NCBI GenBank assembly: GCA_000720805.1
Contig: JODI01000004.1
Span: 62,001 to 126,000 of the forward strand
DNA length: 64,000 nt
Source of the DNA: Streptomyces violaceoruber
GTDB lineage: Bacteria; Actinomycetota; Actinomycetes; Streptomycetales; Streptomycetaceae
Direction of reading: 5' to 3'
A program made the translations under genes and the position numbers. Every line of letters begins with the position of its first letter. The stretch's first letter is position 1. Below, in pieces: positions 54,897-64,000 of this stretch. The notes below the pieces were generated by a model. The model saw only the letters and a list, made by a program, of their open reading frames with translations, had not been told where the DNA came from and ran no database searches.

Positions 54897-55655
54897 ATGC
54901 CGCGACGACCCGCCGTGTCCGCACACCGGGGCGGCTCCGAACACGCCGGCGCCGCCACCTGGGAGGCGTACGAGGACGCGGTCCGCTCCGGCGCCGAGTA
55001 CGCCGAGTTCGACATCCGCCGTACGGCCGACGGCGTCCTCGTCGTCTACCACGACCCGCGCGTCGGACCCGCCGGCCCGCCCCTGTCGACGCTCACCCAC
55101 GCCGAGCTCAGCGAGCGCGCCGGATACGCCGTCCCGGCCGTCGAGGACGTCATGTCCCTGATCGCCGGAAAGCTGGTCGGCCACCTGGACCTGAAGGAGG
55201 TGGGCTACGAGCGCGCGGTGATCGACCGGGCCACCGCCCTGCTCGGCGCCGACGGCTTTGTCGCCACCACCCTGGAGGACCGTTCCGTCGCCGCCGTCGC
55301 CCGGGCCTTCCCCCGGGTGCGCACCCTGCTGTCCCTGGGCCGCGACCGCCGGGAGATCGCCCCCGCCCGGGTGGCGGCCACCCGGCTGAGCGAGCTGCTG
55401 CCCATCCGGCGCGTCCGGGCCTGCGGTGCCTCGGGAGTCGCCGTCCACCACCGGCTGGCGCGGGCCGGTGTGCTGCGTGAGGCGGCCCGGCACGGCCTGT
55501 TCAGCATGGTGTGGACGGTCAACGAGGACCTGCCGCTGCGCACCTTCCTCGCCGACCCGCGCGTCGACGTCCTGGTCACCGACCGCCCCCGCCGCGCCCT
55601 CGCGCTGCGCGGCGGACGGCACGACGAGCGACCGGCGGGGTACCCGTCCTCGTGA
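54897..55655 (+). CDS. Glycerophosphodiester phosphodiesterase
   Basis: 252-residue cytoplasmic GDPD: hydrolyses glycerophosphodiesters from phospholipid turnover to glycerol-3-phosphate and an alcohol. Catalytic segments are HRGG at the N-terminus, YAEFDIRRTADGVLVVYHDP (Glu, Asp and His residues), GHLDLKE and the C-terminal MVWTVNE plus LVTDRP. No signal peptide. It follows the CorA-like gene by seven bases and may share its stress promoter. Confidence 0.93.
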   Translation: MPRRPAVSAHRGGSEHAGAATWEAYEDAVRSGAEYAEFDIRRTADGVLVVYHDPRVGPAGPPLSTLTHAELSERAGYAVPAVEDVMSLIAGKLVGHLDLKEVGYERAVIDRATALLGADGFVATTLEDRSVAAVARAFPRVRTLLSLGRDRREIAPARVAATRLSELLPIRRVRACGASGVAVHHRLARAGVLREAARHGLFSMVWTVNEDLPLRTFLADPRVDVLVTDRPRRALALRGGRHDERPAGYPSS

Positions 55656-55688
55656 GCCGGGGTACCCGTCCCTTGACGGGAGCCACCC

Positions 55689-55709
55689 ATTGACAAGAAC
55701 GCACTCAAG
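55689..55709. promoter_or_regulatory. HAIR-like HspR operator overlapping the dnaK-like promoter
   Basis: ATTGACA (55689-55695), seven bases, ACTCAAG (55703-55709). The HspR-binding HAIR consensus is CTTGAGT-N7-ACTCAAG: the right half is perfect, the left half matches at four of seven, and the seven-base gap is exact. The left half contains the -35 hexamer TTGACA (55690-55695) of a promoter whose -10 would be TGTGCT (55713-55718) after 17 bases, so binding would block transcription. Confidence 0.65.
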
Positions 55710-55772
55710 TTTTGTGCTGGAGTGGCGGGGCTCCTGGGTGTGAGGCCCCCTGGCGGCCGGAAGGGGACAGCG

Positions 55773-57650
<1,878 letters not shown>

Positions 57651-57722
57651 GTGTATTGATCACGAGCGTTGTTGACACTTGCCGGGCTTGATCACGGCGA
57701 AGACCTCCGGTGTGGGCCGGCT

Positions 57723-58184
57723 TCAGCGGGAGTTCGGCAGTGCGGCGCAGACGGCGTCCAGGACCGTGGCGTACGGGGTGCCGAAGTCGGTGAGACGGAT
57801 GCGGAGTTGCTCCAGGCCGGCCCGGTGCTCGGTGAGCAGGTCCGTGTCGCCGGTGCGGGCCGCGCACTCCAGTACCGCGGGCAGGAAGTCGGGCTGCTCC
57901 TCGCCGGCGAACTCCAGCCCGTGGTCCCGGTACACCTCCTCGAACCGTCCCAGCGCCTCGCCCCGGGGCCGGCTCAGGTACAGGCTGCGCAGCCCCTTCC
58001 CGGCCTCGAAGACCTGCACATAGTGGGCGACCAGCTCCTGCGGGGGTGTCGCCGCCGCGTGGTCGGTGAACTCCCGCAACTGCGGCGCCGCCTCGCGCAG
58101 CAGCGGGAGGCGGGCGCGGAAGTCGTCGCCGGGGTACGTCAGGCAGAGCGCCGCCGCCTGGTACAGCACCGCGTCCGAGGGCAT
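57723..58184 (-). CDS. Orphan NarJ-like nitrate reductase assembly chaperone, shortened
   Basis: 153-residue protein resembling NarJ, the chaperone that inserts molybdenum cofactor into NarG. Recognisable: VLYQAAALCLTYPGDDFRARLPLLREA, TPPQELVAHYVQVFEAGKGLRSLYLSRPRGEALGRFEEVYRDHGLEF and LPAVLECAA. The segment between QVFE and RGEALGRF, which normally holds a CCLYLTYYTDGDTR-like stretch, is diverged (AGKGLRSLYLS), and the length is below the family's usual ~170-240. No narG, narH or narI is in the window. AAGGAGGAGG precedes the ATG. Could be a diverged TorD-like chaperone or a relict. Confidence 0.7.
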   Translation of the reverse strand: MPSDAVLYQAAALCLTYPGDDFRARLPLLREAAPQLREFTDHAAATPPQELVAHYVQVFEAGKGLRSLYLSRPRGEALGRFEEVYRDHGLEFAGEEQPDFLPAVLECAARTGDTDLLTEHRAGLEQLRIRLTDFGTPYATVLDAVCAALPNSR

Positions 58185-58340
58185 CGGGCCTCCTCCTTGA
58201 CGTCGTCGCGCGGGTTCCCTCGCGTGCCGGGGGCTGCTTCGAACGTAGGGCGGGGCGGGGGAGCGCACCCGCTGACGGGGCCCGTACGGGTCAGCGGGCC
58301 GAGGGTGTCGCTGTACGGGGCGGCGGGCCGCCGGTGCCGC

Positions 58341-59204
58341 TCAGAAGTCTTCCCGCCGCTCCCGCAGCAGCTTCTTCGTGCGCTCCGCCGAGGCCGCCCG
58401 CGCCGACATGTGGTCCAGGACCTCCAGATGCGTGGCGACCTCCTTGCGGGAGTCGAGGTAGAGGGCGCCGGTGAGGTACTCGGTGAAGACCATGTCGGGC
58501 AGTTCCGGCTCACCGAAGCGGAAGAGGGAGAAGGGCGCGTACGTCCCCGGGTGCGGGCCGTCCTCGAACTCCGCGACCTGGAGCGTGACCCGGTCGCGCT
58601 CGGCGAACCGGAGGAGCTGGTCCAGCTGGTCGCGCATGACCTCACCGCGGATGCTCACCGGCCGCCGCAGCACCGTCTCGTCCATGATGACCCACAGGTG
58701 GGGCGGGTCCGGCCGGTCCAGCAGCCGCTGCCGGGCCATCCGCAGCGACACATGCCGCTCGATGGCCGCCGGCCCCGTCTGCCCGACCGTCCCGGCCTCC
58801 AGCACGGCACGCGCGTAGTCCTCGGTCTGCAGCAGGCCGGGCACGAAGTGCGGCTCGTAGGAGCGGATGATCCGGGCGGCGCCCTCCAGGCTCACGTACA
58901 TGCTGAACCAGTCCGGCAGCACGTCGTGGAACCGCTGCCACCAGCCCGGCTGGTTCGCCTCCTCGGCCAGCGCGACGAACGCGGCCACCTCGTCCTCGGG
59001 GACGCCGTACGTCTCCAGCAGCACCTGCACGTACGGGATCTTCAGCGCGACGTCGGCCATCTCCATCCGCCGTACCGTCGCCGGGGCCACCCGCAGCACC
59101 TGCGCGGCCTCCTCGCGTTTGAGGCCGGCCGCCTCCCGCAGCTCCTGCAGCCGCCTGCCCAGCACCACCTGACCCACGGTGGGCGCGGGACGCCGCTCAC
59201 TCAC
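58341..59204 (-). CDS. XRE-family regulator with DUF5753
   Basis: 287-residue transcription regulator of the actinomycete helix-turn-helix/DUF5753 type. HTH at ~15-75 (LGRRLQELREAAGLKREEAAQVLRVAPATVRRME); DUF5753 from ~100 (MYVSLEGAARIIRSYEPHFVPGLLQTEDYARAVL, then FAERDRVTLQVAEFEDGPHPG and the C-terminal KEVATHLEVLDHMSARAASAERTKKLLRE). The GTG start has GGGGAGG upstream. Such regulators usually pair with a DUF397 protein, which is not present beside it here. Confidence 0.9.
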   Translation of the reverse strand: MSERRPAPTVGQVVLGRRLQELREAAGLKREEAAQVLRVAPATVRRMEMADVALKIPYVQVLLETYGVPEDEVAAFVALAEEANQPGWWQRFHDVLPDWFSMYVSLEGAARIIRSYEPHFVPGLLQTEDYARAVLEAGTVGQTGPAAIERHVSLRMARQRLLDRPDPPHLWVIMDETVLRRPVSIRGEVMRDQLDQLLRFAERDRVTLQVAEFEDGPHPGTYAPFSLFRFGEPELPDMVFTEYLTGALYLDSRKEVATHLEVLDHMSARAASAERTKKLLRERREDF

Positions 59205-59287
59205 GCCACGCCTCCCCTACGCGTCGAAGCCCGGATGCAGTCTGTCATGTTCCGGTACAAGTTCCAGCGGTCACAGCGGCTTGATTG

Positions 59288-60121
59288 TCACTGCGACCGC
59301 AGGTACTCGGCCGTCGCCGGGTCGGCCGGGACCAGGGTCTCGATGGCCAGCTCGGCGACGGTCACGTCCATCGGGGTGTTGAAGGTGGAGATGGAGGAGA
59401 CGAAGGACAGGGTCCGGCCCTCGTGCTCGATCCGCAACGGCAACGCGAAGTGGGGGACGGGCGAAGCCGGTTCGTCGGTCCCGGTCTCGTCGTCCGCCTC
59501 CGGCACCGGATACGCCGCGACCTCCTCGTACAGCTCCCGCAGCCGCTGCGAGCGGTGCAGGGCGATGTGCTGCTTCATCTGCGCGAGCAGATGCCCGCGC
59601 CACTGGCGCAGGTTGCGGATGCGCGGCGCCAGCCCCTGAGGGTGCAGCGTCAGCCGCATGGCGTTGAGCGGCTGCGCGAGCAGGGACTCCGGGATGCCGT
59701 CCAGGAGCATCAGGACTCCCCGGTTGGCCGCGACGACGTCGTACAGCGCGTCGACCACCAGCGCCGGGTAGGGCTCGTACCCCTGGATCAGCCGCTCCAG
59801 TCCCTCGCGCAGGGTGTCCAGCGCGGGATCGTCCAGCGGGGTCTCCGTGTAGCGAGGTGCGTAGCCGGCCGCCAGCAGCAGCGCGTTGCGTTCCCGCACG
59901 GGCACGTCCAGGTGCTCGGCCAGCCTGAGCACCATCTCCTCGCTCGGCTTGGAACGGCCCGTCTCGATGAAACTGATGTGCCGCGCCGAGGAGTCCGCCC
60001 GCAACGCCAACTCCAGCTGACTGACCCGCCGTTGCTCCCGCCAGGCCCGCAACAGTGGGCCCACCCCCTGGTCGGCGGGGGTGACGGCGGGCGGGGTCTT
60101 GTGGGAGGCGGCGATGGTCAT
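59288..60121 (-). CDS. XRE-family regulator (MmyB-like ligand domain)
   Basis: 277-residue regulator. N-terminal HTH_3-type DNA-binding domain (~22-80, LLRAWREQRRVSQLELALRADSSARHISFIETGRSKPSEEMVLRLAEHLDV); C-terminal MmyB-like ligand domain (~100-275, LERLIQGYEPYPALVVDALYDVVAANRGVLML) of the type seen near oxidoreductase genes. Start ATG at 60121 (MTIAASH), as the longer open frame upstream runs through the intergenic region. It is divergent from the pterin dehydratase gene, which it might control. Confidence 0.88.
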   Translation of the reverse strand: MTIAASHKTPPAVTPADQGVGPLLRAWREQRRVSQLELALRADSSARHISFIETGRSKPSEEMVLRLAEHLDVPVRERNALLLAAGYAPRYTETPLDDPALDTLREGLERLIQGYEPYPALVVDALYDVVAANRGVLMLLDGIPESLLAQPLNAMRLTLHPQGLAPRIRNLRQWRGHLLAQMKQHIALHRSQRLRELYEEVAAYPVPEADDETGTDEPASPVPHFALPLRIEHEGRTLSFVSSISTFNTPMDVTVAELAIETLVPADPATAEYLRSQ

Positions 60122-60309
60122 GCGGATGACCGTAATCGAGGAACGGGCCACCGCGACACGGGCCGCCGGTGACCACCAGTGACCCGGACGGCCCCATCCC
60201 CGGCGGATGGCCCTGGGCAACCCTTGTGACCAGGACCGCGACAGCCCACCTGTGGCACGCTGAAGAGACCTCCGGCATCCAGCATCCGGCATCCAGGAAG
60301 GAGCGAGCC

Positions 60310-60615
60310 ATGCCCGTGGCACCGCTGTCGCAGAAGGAGATCGAGGACCGGCTGGCCGAACTGCCGGGCTGGTCGCTCGACGGTGACCGCCTCACCCGGT
60401 CCTACCGCCTCGGCACGCACTTCGCCGCGACCGCGATGGTCGTCCACATCGCCCAGGTCCAGGAGGAGCTCGACCACCACTCCGACCTCACCCTCGGCTA
60501 CAACACGGTGTCGCTGACCGTGCACACGCACAGCGCGGGCGGCGCCGTGACGGAGAAGGACTTCGAGCTGGCGCGGAGGGTGGCCGAACTCGCCCCCGCT
60601 CACGGGGCCCGGTGA
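60310..60615 (+). CDS. Pterin-4a-carbinolamine dehydratase
   Basis: 101-residue enzyme that regenerates tetrahydropterin by dehydrating 4a-hydroxytetrahydropterin. The catalytic His pair is in EELDHHSDLTLGYNTV, and LTVHTHSAGGAVTEKDFELARRV matches the family's C-terminal helix. AAGGAG is six to eight bases before the ATG. In bacteria the protein may also serve as a Moco-related or transcription cofactor (DCoH-like). No aromatic hydroxylase gene is next to it. Confidence 0.93.
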   Translation: MPVAPLSQKEIEDRLAELPGWSLDGDRLTRSYRLGTHFAATAMVVHIAQVQEELDHHSDLTLGYNTVSLTVHTHSAGGAVTEKDFELARRVAELAPAHGAR

Positions 60616-60636
60616 CGCGGGCGCTGGACCACGACA

Positions 60637-61395
60637 GTGCTGGACTACGACAAAGAGGCCGACGCCTACGACGTCAGCCGCGGCGGTGAGCCGAGGGCCG
60701 CCGCGGCCGCAGGCGCCGTGCTGGGCCTGATCCCCGATCGCGCGAACCGGCTCCTCGACGTGGCCTGCGGCACCGGGATCGTGACCCGGCGGCTCGCCAC
60801 GGCCCGTCCGGGCCTGCGGGTGACGGGCGCGGACCTCACATACGGCATGGCCCGGACGGCCGCCGTACGGCTGCCCGGGTCGATCGTCCTGGCGGACGGC
60901 CGCAGGCTGCCGTTCCCGGACCGGAGCTTCGACGCCGTCACCAGTGTGTGGCTGCTGCACCTCCTGGAGACGGGGGACGACGTCCGCGCGGTCGTCGCCG
61001 AGTGCGCCCGGCTGCTGCGGCCCGGCGGCGTCTACGTCACCACGGTCGACAAGGCCGCCGCGCACGACGTCGGCAGCGACATCGACGCGGTTCTCGCCCC
61101 GCGCCCGCGCCGGCCCGCCCAGGACGCCGCCGGGGCCGTCACCTCGTACGCCGCCGCGCGGGGCCTGGTCCCGGCCGGGCGGGCCCGCTTCCCCGGCCAT
61201 GGGCAGGGCCGCAGCCCCCGCGGCACGATCGCGGACCTGCGCCGCGGCTGGTTCACCCGGCTGCCGCCCGGCACCCCCCTCGCCGAACGGTTCGCCGCCC
61301 GCCTGGCGCAGCTCCCGGACCAGGACCGCCCACGCCCCGACCCCGTGTTCACGGTGCTGGCGTTCAGGAAGCGCGGGTCACCTTCTCGGCCGTGA
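60637..61395 (+). CDS. Class I SAM-dependent methyltransferase
   Basis: 252-residue methyltransferase. Motif I LLDVACGTGIVTRRL (~40-54), motif II GADLTYGMARTAA, motif III AVVAECARLLRPGGVYVTTV. GTG start at 60637, 21 bases after the dehydratase gene, so possibly in one operon. The C-terminal domain (APRPRRPAQDAAG onward) is Pro/Arg-rich with a low-complexity linker. Substrate unknown; motif III resembles UbiE/MenG-type small-molecule enzymes. Confidence 0.88.
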   Translation: MLDYDKEADAYDVSRGGEPRAAAAAGAVLGLIPDRANRLLDVACGTGIVTRRLATARPGLRVTGADLTYGMARTAAVRLPGSIVLADGRRLPFPDRSFDAVTSVWLLHLLETGDDVRAVVAECARLLRPGGVYVTTVDKAAAHDVGSDIDAVLAPRPRRPAQDAAGAVTSYAAARGLVPAGRARFPGHGQGRSPRGTIADLRRGWFTRLPPGTPLAERFAARLAQLPDQDRPRPDPVFTVLAFRKRGSPSRP

Positions 61396-61642
61396 GCGGC
61401 TGAGCTTGTGCACTCGGCCCGGTCACACCTTGCGGGTGCGGTGACCGGCACCCACGTCGAGCGTGCACGGTCGCGCACGTCGGCCCCGGCGACGACAAGG
61501 GTGAAGTCCGTGGACGAGTAGGTGACCGCCTCTCGCCCGTAGGGTCGCCGAATTGGCCGGAAGACACGGCAACCCGCCCCCGCGCGGCGGCGACTGACAG
61601 GGAACGGAATCCGTCCGTCCCCCTCCCAGGAGGTTCGCCCCC

Positions 61643-63580
61643 GTGCAGCACCCGCACCCGCATCCCGAGCCGCACGCCCGCACCCGGCGCAGACGCCGCG
61701 CGCTGCTGTCCGCGGTGACCGCAGTCGCGGCCCTCGTCGGCGCCGGACTCACCACGCTCACCACCCCCGACACCTCCCCCACCCTCGAACTGACTCGCGC
61801 GGGAGCGGCCCCCATGGCCGCCGCCGCCCGCCAGGTCGAGAAACTGGACCGCGGAGTCGTCAGCGTGCACACCGACGCCGGCAACCTGGTCAGCTGGCGC
61901 TGGCTCGGCACCGACCCGAACGACGTCTCCTTCAACGTCTACCGGGCCGGCACGAAGGTCAACTCCACGCCGATCACCGGTTCCACCAACTACTTCCACT
62001 CCGGCGCTCCCTCCCAGGCCGACTACACGGTCCGTGCGGTCGTCGGCGGAGTGGAACAGGCCGACTCCGTGCACGCCGTCCAACTCCGCACCGGTTACAA
62101 GGACGTCCCCATCACCCCGCCCGCCGGCGGCACCACCCCCGACGGCGTCGCCTACACCTACGAGGCCAACGACGCCTCCGTCGCCGACCTCGACGGGGAC
62201 GGCGCGCTCGACTTCGTCCTCAAGTGGCAGCCCACCAACGCCAAGGACAACTCCCAGTCCGGCTACACCGGCAACACGTACGTCGACGGGATCAAGCTGG
62301 ACGGCACCCGGTTGTGGCGTATCGACCTGGGCCGCAACATCCGTTCCGGCGCCCACTACACGCAGTTCCAGGCGTACGACTACGACGGCGACGGCAAGGC
62401 CGAGGTCGCCATGAAGACCGCCGACGGTACGAAGGACGGCACCGGCGCGGTCATCGGCAGCTCGTCGGCCGACTACCGGAACTCGAGCGGCTATGTGCTC
62501 TCCGGCCCCGAGTTCCTGACCATGTTCAACGGTCAGACCGGCAAGGCCATGCAGAGCGTCGACTACGTCCCGGCCCGCGGCACGGTCTCCTCCTGGGGCG
62601 ACTCGTACGGCAACCGCGTCGACCGCTTCCTCGCGGGGACGGCGTACCTGGACGGCTCCCGCCCCTCCCTCGTCATGGCGCGCGGCTACTACACGCGCAC
62701 GGTGATCGCGGCCTGGGACTGGCGCGGCGGTGCCTTCACCCGCCGCTGGACCTTCGACACCTCCTCCTCCACCAACAGCGGCAAGGGCTACGACAGTCAG
62801 GGCAACCACCAGCTGTCGGTCGCGGACGTCGACGCCGACGGCAAGGACGAGATCGTGTACGGCTCGATGGCCGTGGACGACAACGGCTCCGGCCTGTGGA
62901 CCACCAAGAACGGCCACGGCGACGCGATGCATGTCGGCGACCTCGACCCGTCCCGCGCGGGCCTGGAGGAGTTCAAGGTCGACGAGGACAGCTCGAAGCC
63001 GTCGTCCTGGATGGCCGACGCGAGGACCGGCCAGATCATCTGGTCCACGCCCGCAAACGGCGACAACGGCCGGGGCGTCTCCGGGGACATCTGGTCGGGC
63101 AGCGCGGGTGCCGAGTCCTGGTCGTCGTCGGAGAGCGGCATCCGCGGCCCCAAGGGCACGGTGGTCGCCGCCCGCAAGCCCGGTTCGACCAACTTCCTGT
63201 CCTGGTGGGACGGCGACACCGTCCGCGAACTCCTCGACGGCACCCACATCGACAAGTACGGCACCTCGGGCGACACCCGCCTGCTGACCGGCTCCGGCGT
63301 CCACTCCAACAACAGCACCAAGGCGACGCCGTCCCTCTCCGGCGACATCCTCGGCGACTGGCGCGAGGAGGTCGTCTGGCCGACGTCGGACAACACGGCC
63401 CTGCGGATCTACTCGACCCCGGCCGAGACCGGTACGAAGATCACGACCCTGCTGCACGACACGATGTACCGCACGGCACTGTCCTGGCAGAACACGGCCT
63501 ACAACCAGCCCCCGCACCCGAGCTTCTTCATCGGCGACGGAATGGCGACGGCCCCGCGGCCGGCGGTCTACACCCCGTGA
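61643..63580 (+). CDS. Secreted rhamnogalacturonan lyase (PL11 type)
   Basis: 645-residue exported polysaccharide lyase that cleaves rhamnogalacturonan I of plant pectin, outside the cell. N-terminal export signal with a run of arginines (~14-19) followed by a hydrophobic stretch up to ~40; Sec or Tat cannot be decided. PL11 traits: VEKLDRGVVSVHTDAGNLVSWRWLGTDPNDVSFNVYRAG, Ca-binding DLDGDGALDFVLKWQPTNAKDNSQSGYTGN, YDYDGDGKAEVAMKTADGTKDGTG, and C-terminal HDTMYRTALSWQNTAYNQPPHPSFF. No carbohydrate-binding module. GTG start with AGGAGG nine bases upstream; strong terminator after it. Confidence 0.93.
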   Translation: MQHPHPHPEPHARTRRRRRALLSAVTAVAALVGAGLTTLTTPDTSPTLELTRAGAAPMAAAARQVEKLDRGVVSVHTDAGNLVSWRWLGTDPNDVSFNVYRAGTKVNSTPITGSTNYFHSGAPSQADYTVRAVVGGVEQADSVHAVQLRTGYKDVPITPPAGGTTPDGVAYTYEANDASVADLDGDGALDFVLKWQPTNAKDNSQSGYTGNTYVDGIKLDGTRLWRIDLGRNIRSGAHYTQFQAYDYDGDGKAEVAMKTADGTKDGTGAVIGSSSADYRNSSGYVLSGPEFLTMFNGQTGKAMQSVDYVPARGTVSSWGDSYGNRVDRFLAGTAYLDGSRPSLVMARGYYTRTVIAAWDWRGGAFTRRWTFDTSSSTNSGKGYDSQGNHQLSVADVDADGKDEIVYGSMAVDDNGSGLWTTKNGHGDAMHVGDLDPSRAGLEEFKVDEDSSKPSSWMADARTGQIIWSTPANGDNGRGVSGDIWSGSAGAESWSSSESGIRGPKGTVVAARKPGSTNFLSWWDGDTVRELLDGTHIDKYGTSGDTRLLTGSGVHSNNSTKATPSLSGDILGDWREEVVWPTSDNTALRIYSTPAETGTKITTLLHDTMYRTALSWQNTAYNQPPHPSFFIGDGMATAPRPAVYTP

Positions 63581-63612
63581 CCTGCTGATACTCCCCCATT
63601 CTCCAACCACCA

Positions 63613-63645
63613 AGGCGCCCTTCGGAGATCGTCCGAAGGGCGCCT
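63613..63645 (+). terminator. Terminator of the rhamnogalacturonan lyase gene
   Basis: AGGCGCCCTTCGGA (63613-63626), loop GATCG, and its exact complement TCCGAAGGGCGCCT (63632-63645): a 14-bp perfect stem 32 bases after the stop. Confidence 0.9.
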
Positions 63646-63840
63646 CACTCAGCAGTGAGCATCGGCGACCCCGCGGCCGATCAGCAGGACATGGGGCGGC
63701 GTGGGCAATCGCCCGCGATCAGAGGGGAGTCGGGCGTGTGATCTCCGCGCGGGAGAAGGACGGCATGAGGCGATCTACCCCGAGCACGAGCAGCCACCTA
63801 TCGTGGTCTGGACACGGCCACACCAGCCAAGGGGGGCACA

Positions 63841-64000
63841 TTGGCAGAGACCGCGCAACGCCTCATCGACGAAGCCAAAACCAAGAAGAACCAGGTCGAA
63901 AGGAAAAAGTCCGCCCACCCGGACGAGATCTCACACCTCAAAATCGCCGCCCACCTGGCCCTCGCTCAAAGCAACGTCGAACTCGCCACCGCCATCAAGG
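63841..64000 (+). CDS. Start of an unknown gene, open at the window edge
   Basis: Frame open for 53 residues to the end of the window, beginning with TTG at 63841 (AAGGGGGG lies four to eleven bases upstream). Residues are Lys/Glu/Asn-rich helical (AETAQRLIDEAKTKKNQVERKKSAHPDEISHLKIAAHLALAQSNVELATAIK), with more AAA/AAG and fewer GC-ending codons than the rest of the window. No family can be named. An in-frame ATG alternative does not occur nearby. Transcription may begin near TATCGT at about 63799-63804. The lower GC and poly-Lys character could mean acquired DNA begins here. Confidence 0.5.
   Translation, partial: MAETAQRLIDEAKTKKNQVERKKSAHPDEISHLKIAAHLALAQSNVELATAIK

Noticed and set aside
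57651..57722. AT-richer segment with TTGACA between dnaK and the NarJ-like gene
   Set aside because: It lies between two convergent genes, so a promoter there would drive antisense RNA only; no -10 partner at the right distance.

Overview
The window is a stretch of a high-GC actinomycete chromosome, almost certainly a Streptomyces. The reasons are the very strong G/C bias at third codon positions, frequent GTG starts, many 1-8 bp stop/start overlaps, and the content: gas-vesicle genes in the order gvpO-A-F-G-Y-Z-J-L-S-K, an XRE/DUF5753 regulator, a SpoIIE-type phosphatase, an F420-dependent oxidoreductase and a SigB/F/G-type sigma factor. All product calls come from reading the translations; no database search was run. 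I saw no tRNA, rRNA, CRISPR array, transposase or integrase.

Layout. 1-6.7 kb: end of a 3-hydroxyacyl-CoA dehydrogenase, a HEAT-repeat protein, a GNAT/RidA pair, a secreted tripeptidyl-aminopeptidase-like hydrolase, an Rv2578c-type radical SAM protein, an SRPBCC protein and a broken Cna-B/carboxypeptidase-regulatory-like gene. 6.9-9.4 kb: PAS-GAF-PP2C-ATPase regulator. 10.5-15.5 kb: overlapping four-gene peptidase operon (M55, M20, S9, S66). 15.8-21 kb: acetyltransferase, DUF6204, VOC protein, small membrane protein, SDR, enolase-superfamily enzyme and F420-dependent oxidoreductase. 21.1-31.2 kb: one long same-strand run, NDH-2 / transketolase / LigD-polymerase followed by a complete ten-gene gas-vesicle cluster, closed by a perfect 19-bp stem terminator. 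31.2-37.1 kb: small hydrophobic protein, methyltransferase, PAP2-diacylglycerol-kinase fusion, ABC-F ATPase, baeRF/Vms1-like protein and DUF6158. 37.1-40.8 kb: five-gene stress operon (DUF2795, CBS, 40-aa ORF, PfpI/DJ-1, catalase HPII). 40.9-45.5 kb: small membrane protein, pyruvate-oxidase-like enzyme, sigma factor, surface protein with Cys-rich repeats. 45.8-52.3 kb: lysine-less aminotransferase-fold protein coupled to an MBL hydrolase, DedA/MBL pair, 4TM-phosphatase. 52.5-57.7 kb: MoxR remnant, OsmC, CorA-like protein, GDPD and a second-type DnaK with a HAIR-like operator. 57.7-64 kb: orphan NarJ-like protein, two XRE regulators, pterin dehydratase, methyltransferase, secreted rhamnogalacturonan lyase and the start of an unknown gene.

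Unifying theme. Six sites match the published Streptomyces SigB-family promoter pattern GNNT-N14/16-GGGTAC (or nearly so), and they sit just upstream of stress-type genes: a membrane protein, an F420 oxidoreductase, a divergent baeRF/DUF6158 pair, the catalase operon and a CorA-like gene. A seventh, weaker one lies before the pyruvate-oxidase gene. A SigB/F/G-type sigma factor is encoded among them, and a phosphatase with an RsbW-like ATPase domain lies in the same window. The middle 40 kb therefore looks like an osmotic/oxidative-stress region whose genes may be co-controlled. That is an inference from promoter motifs and gene content.
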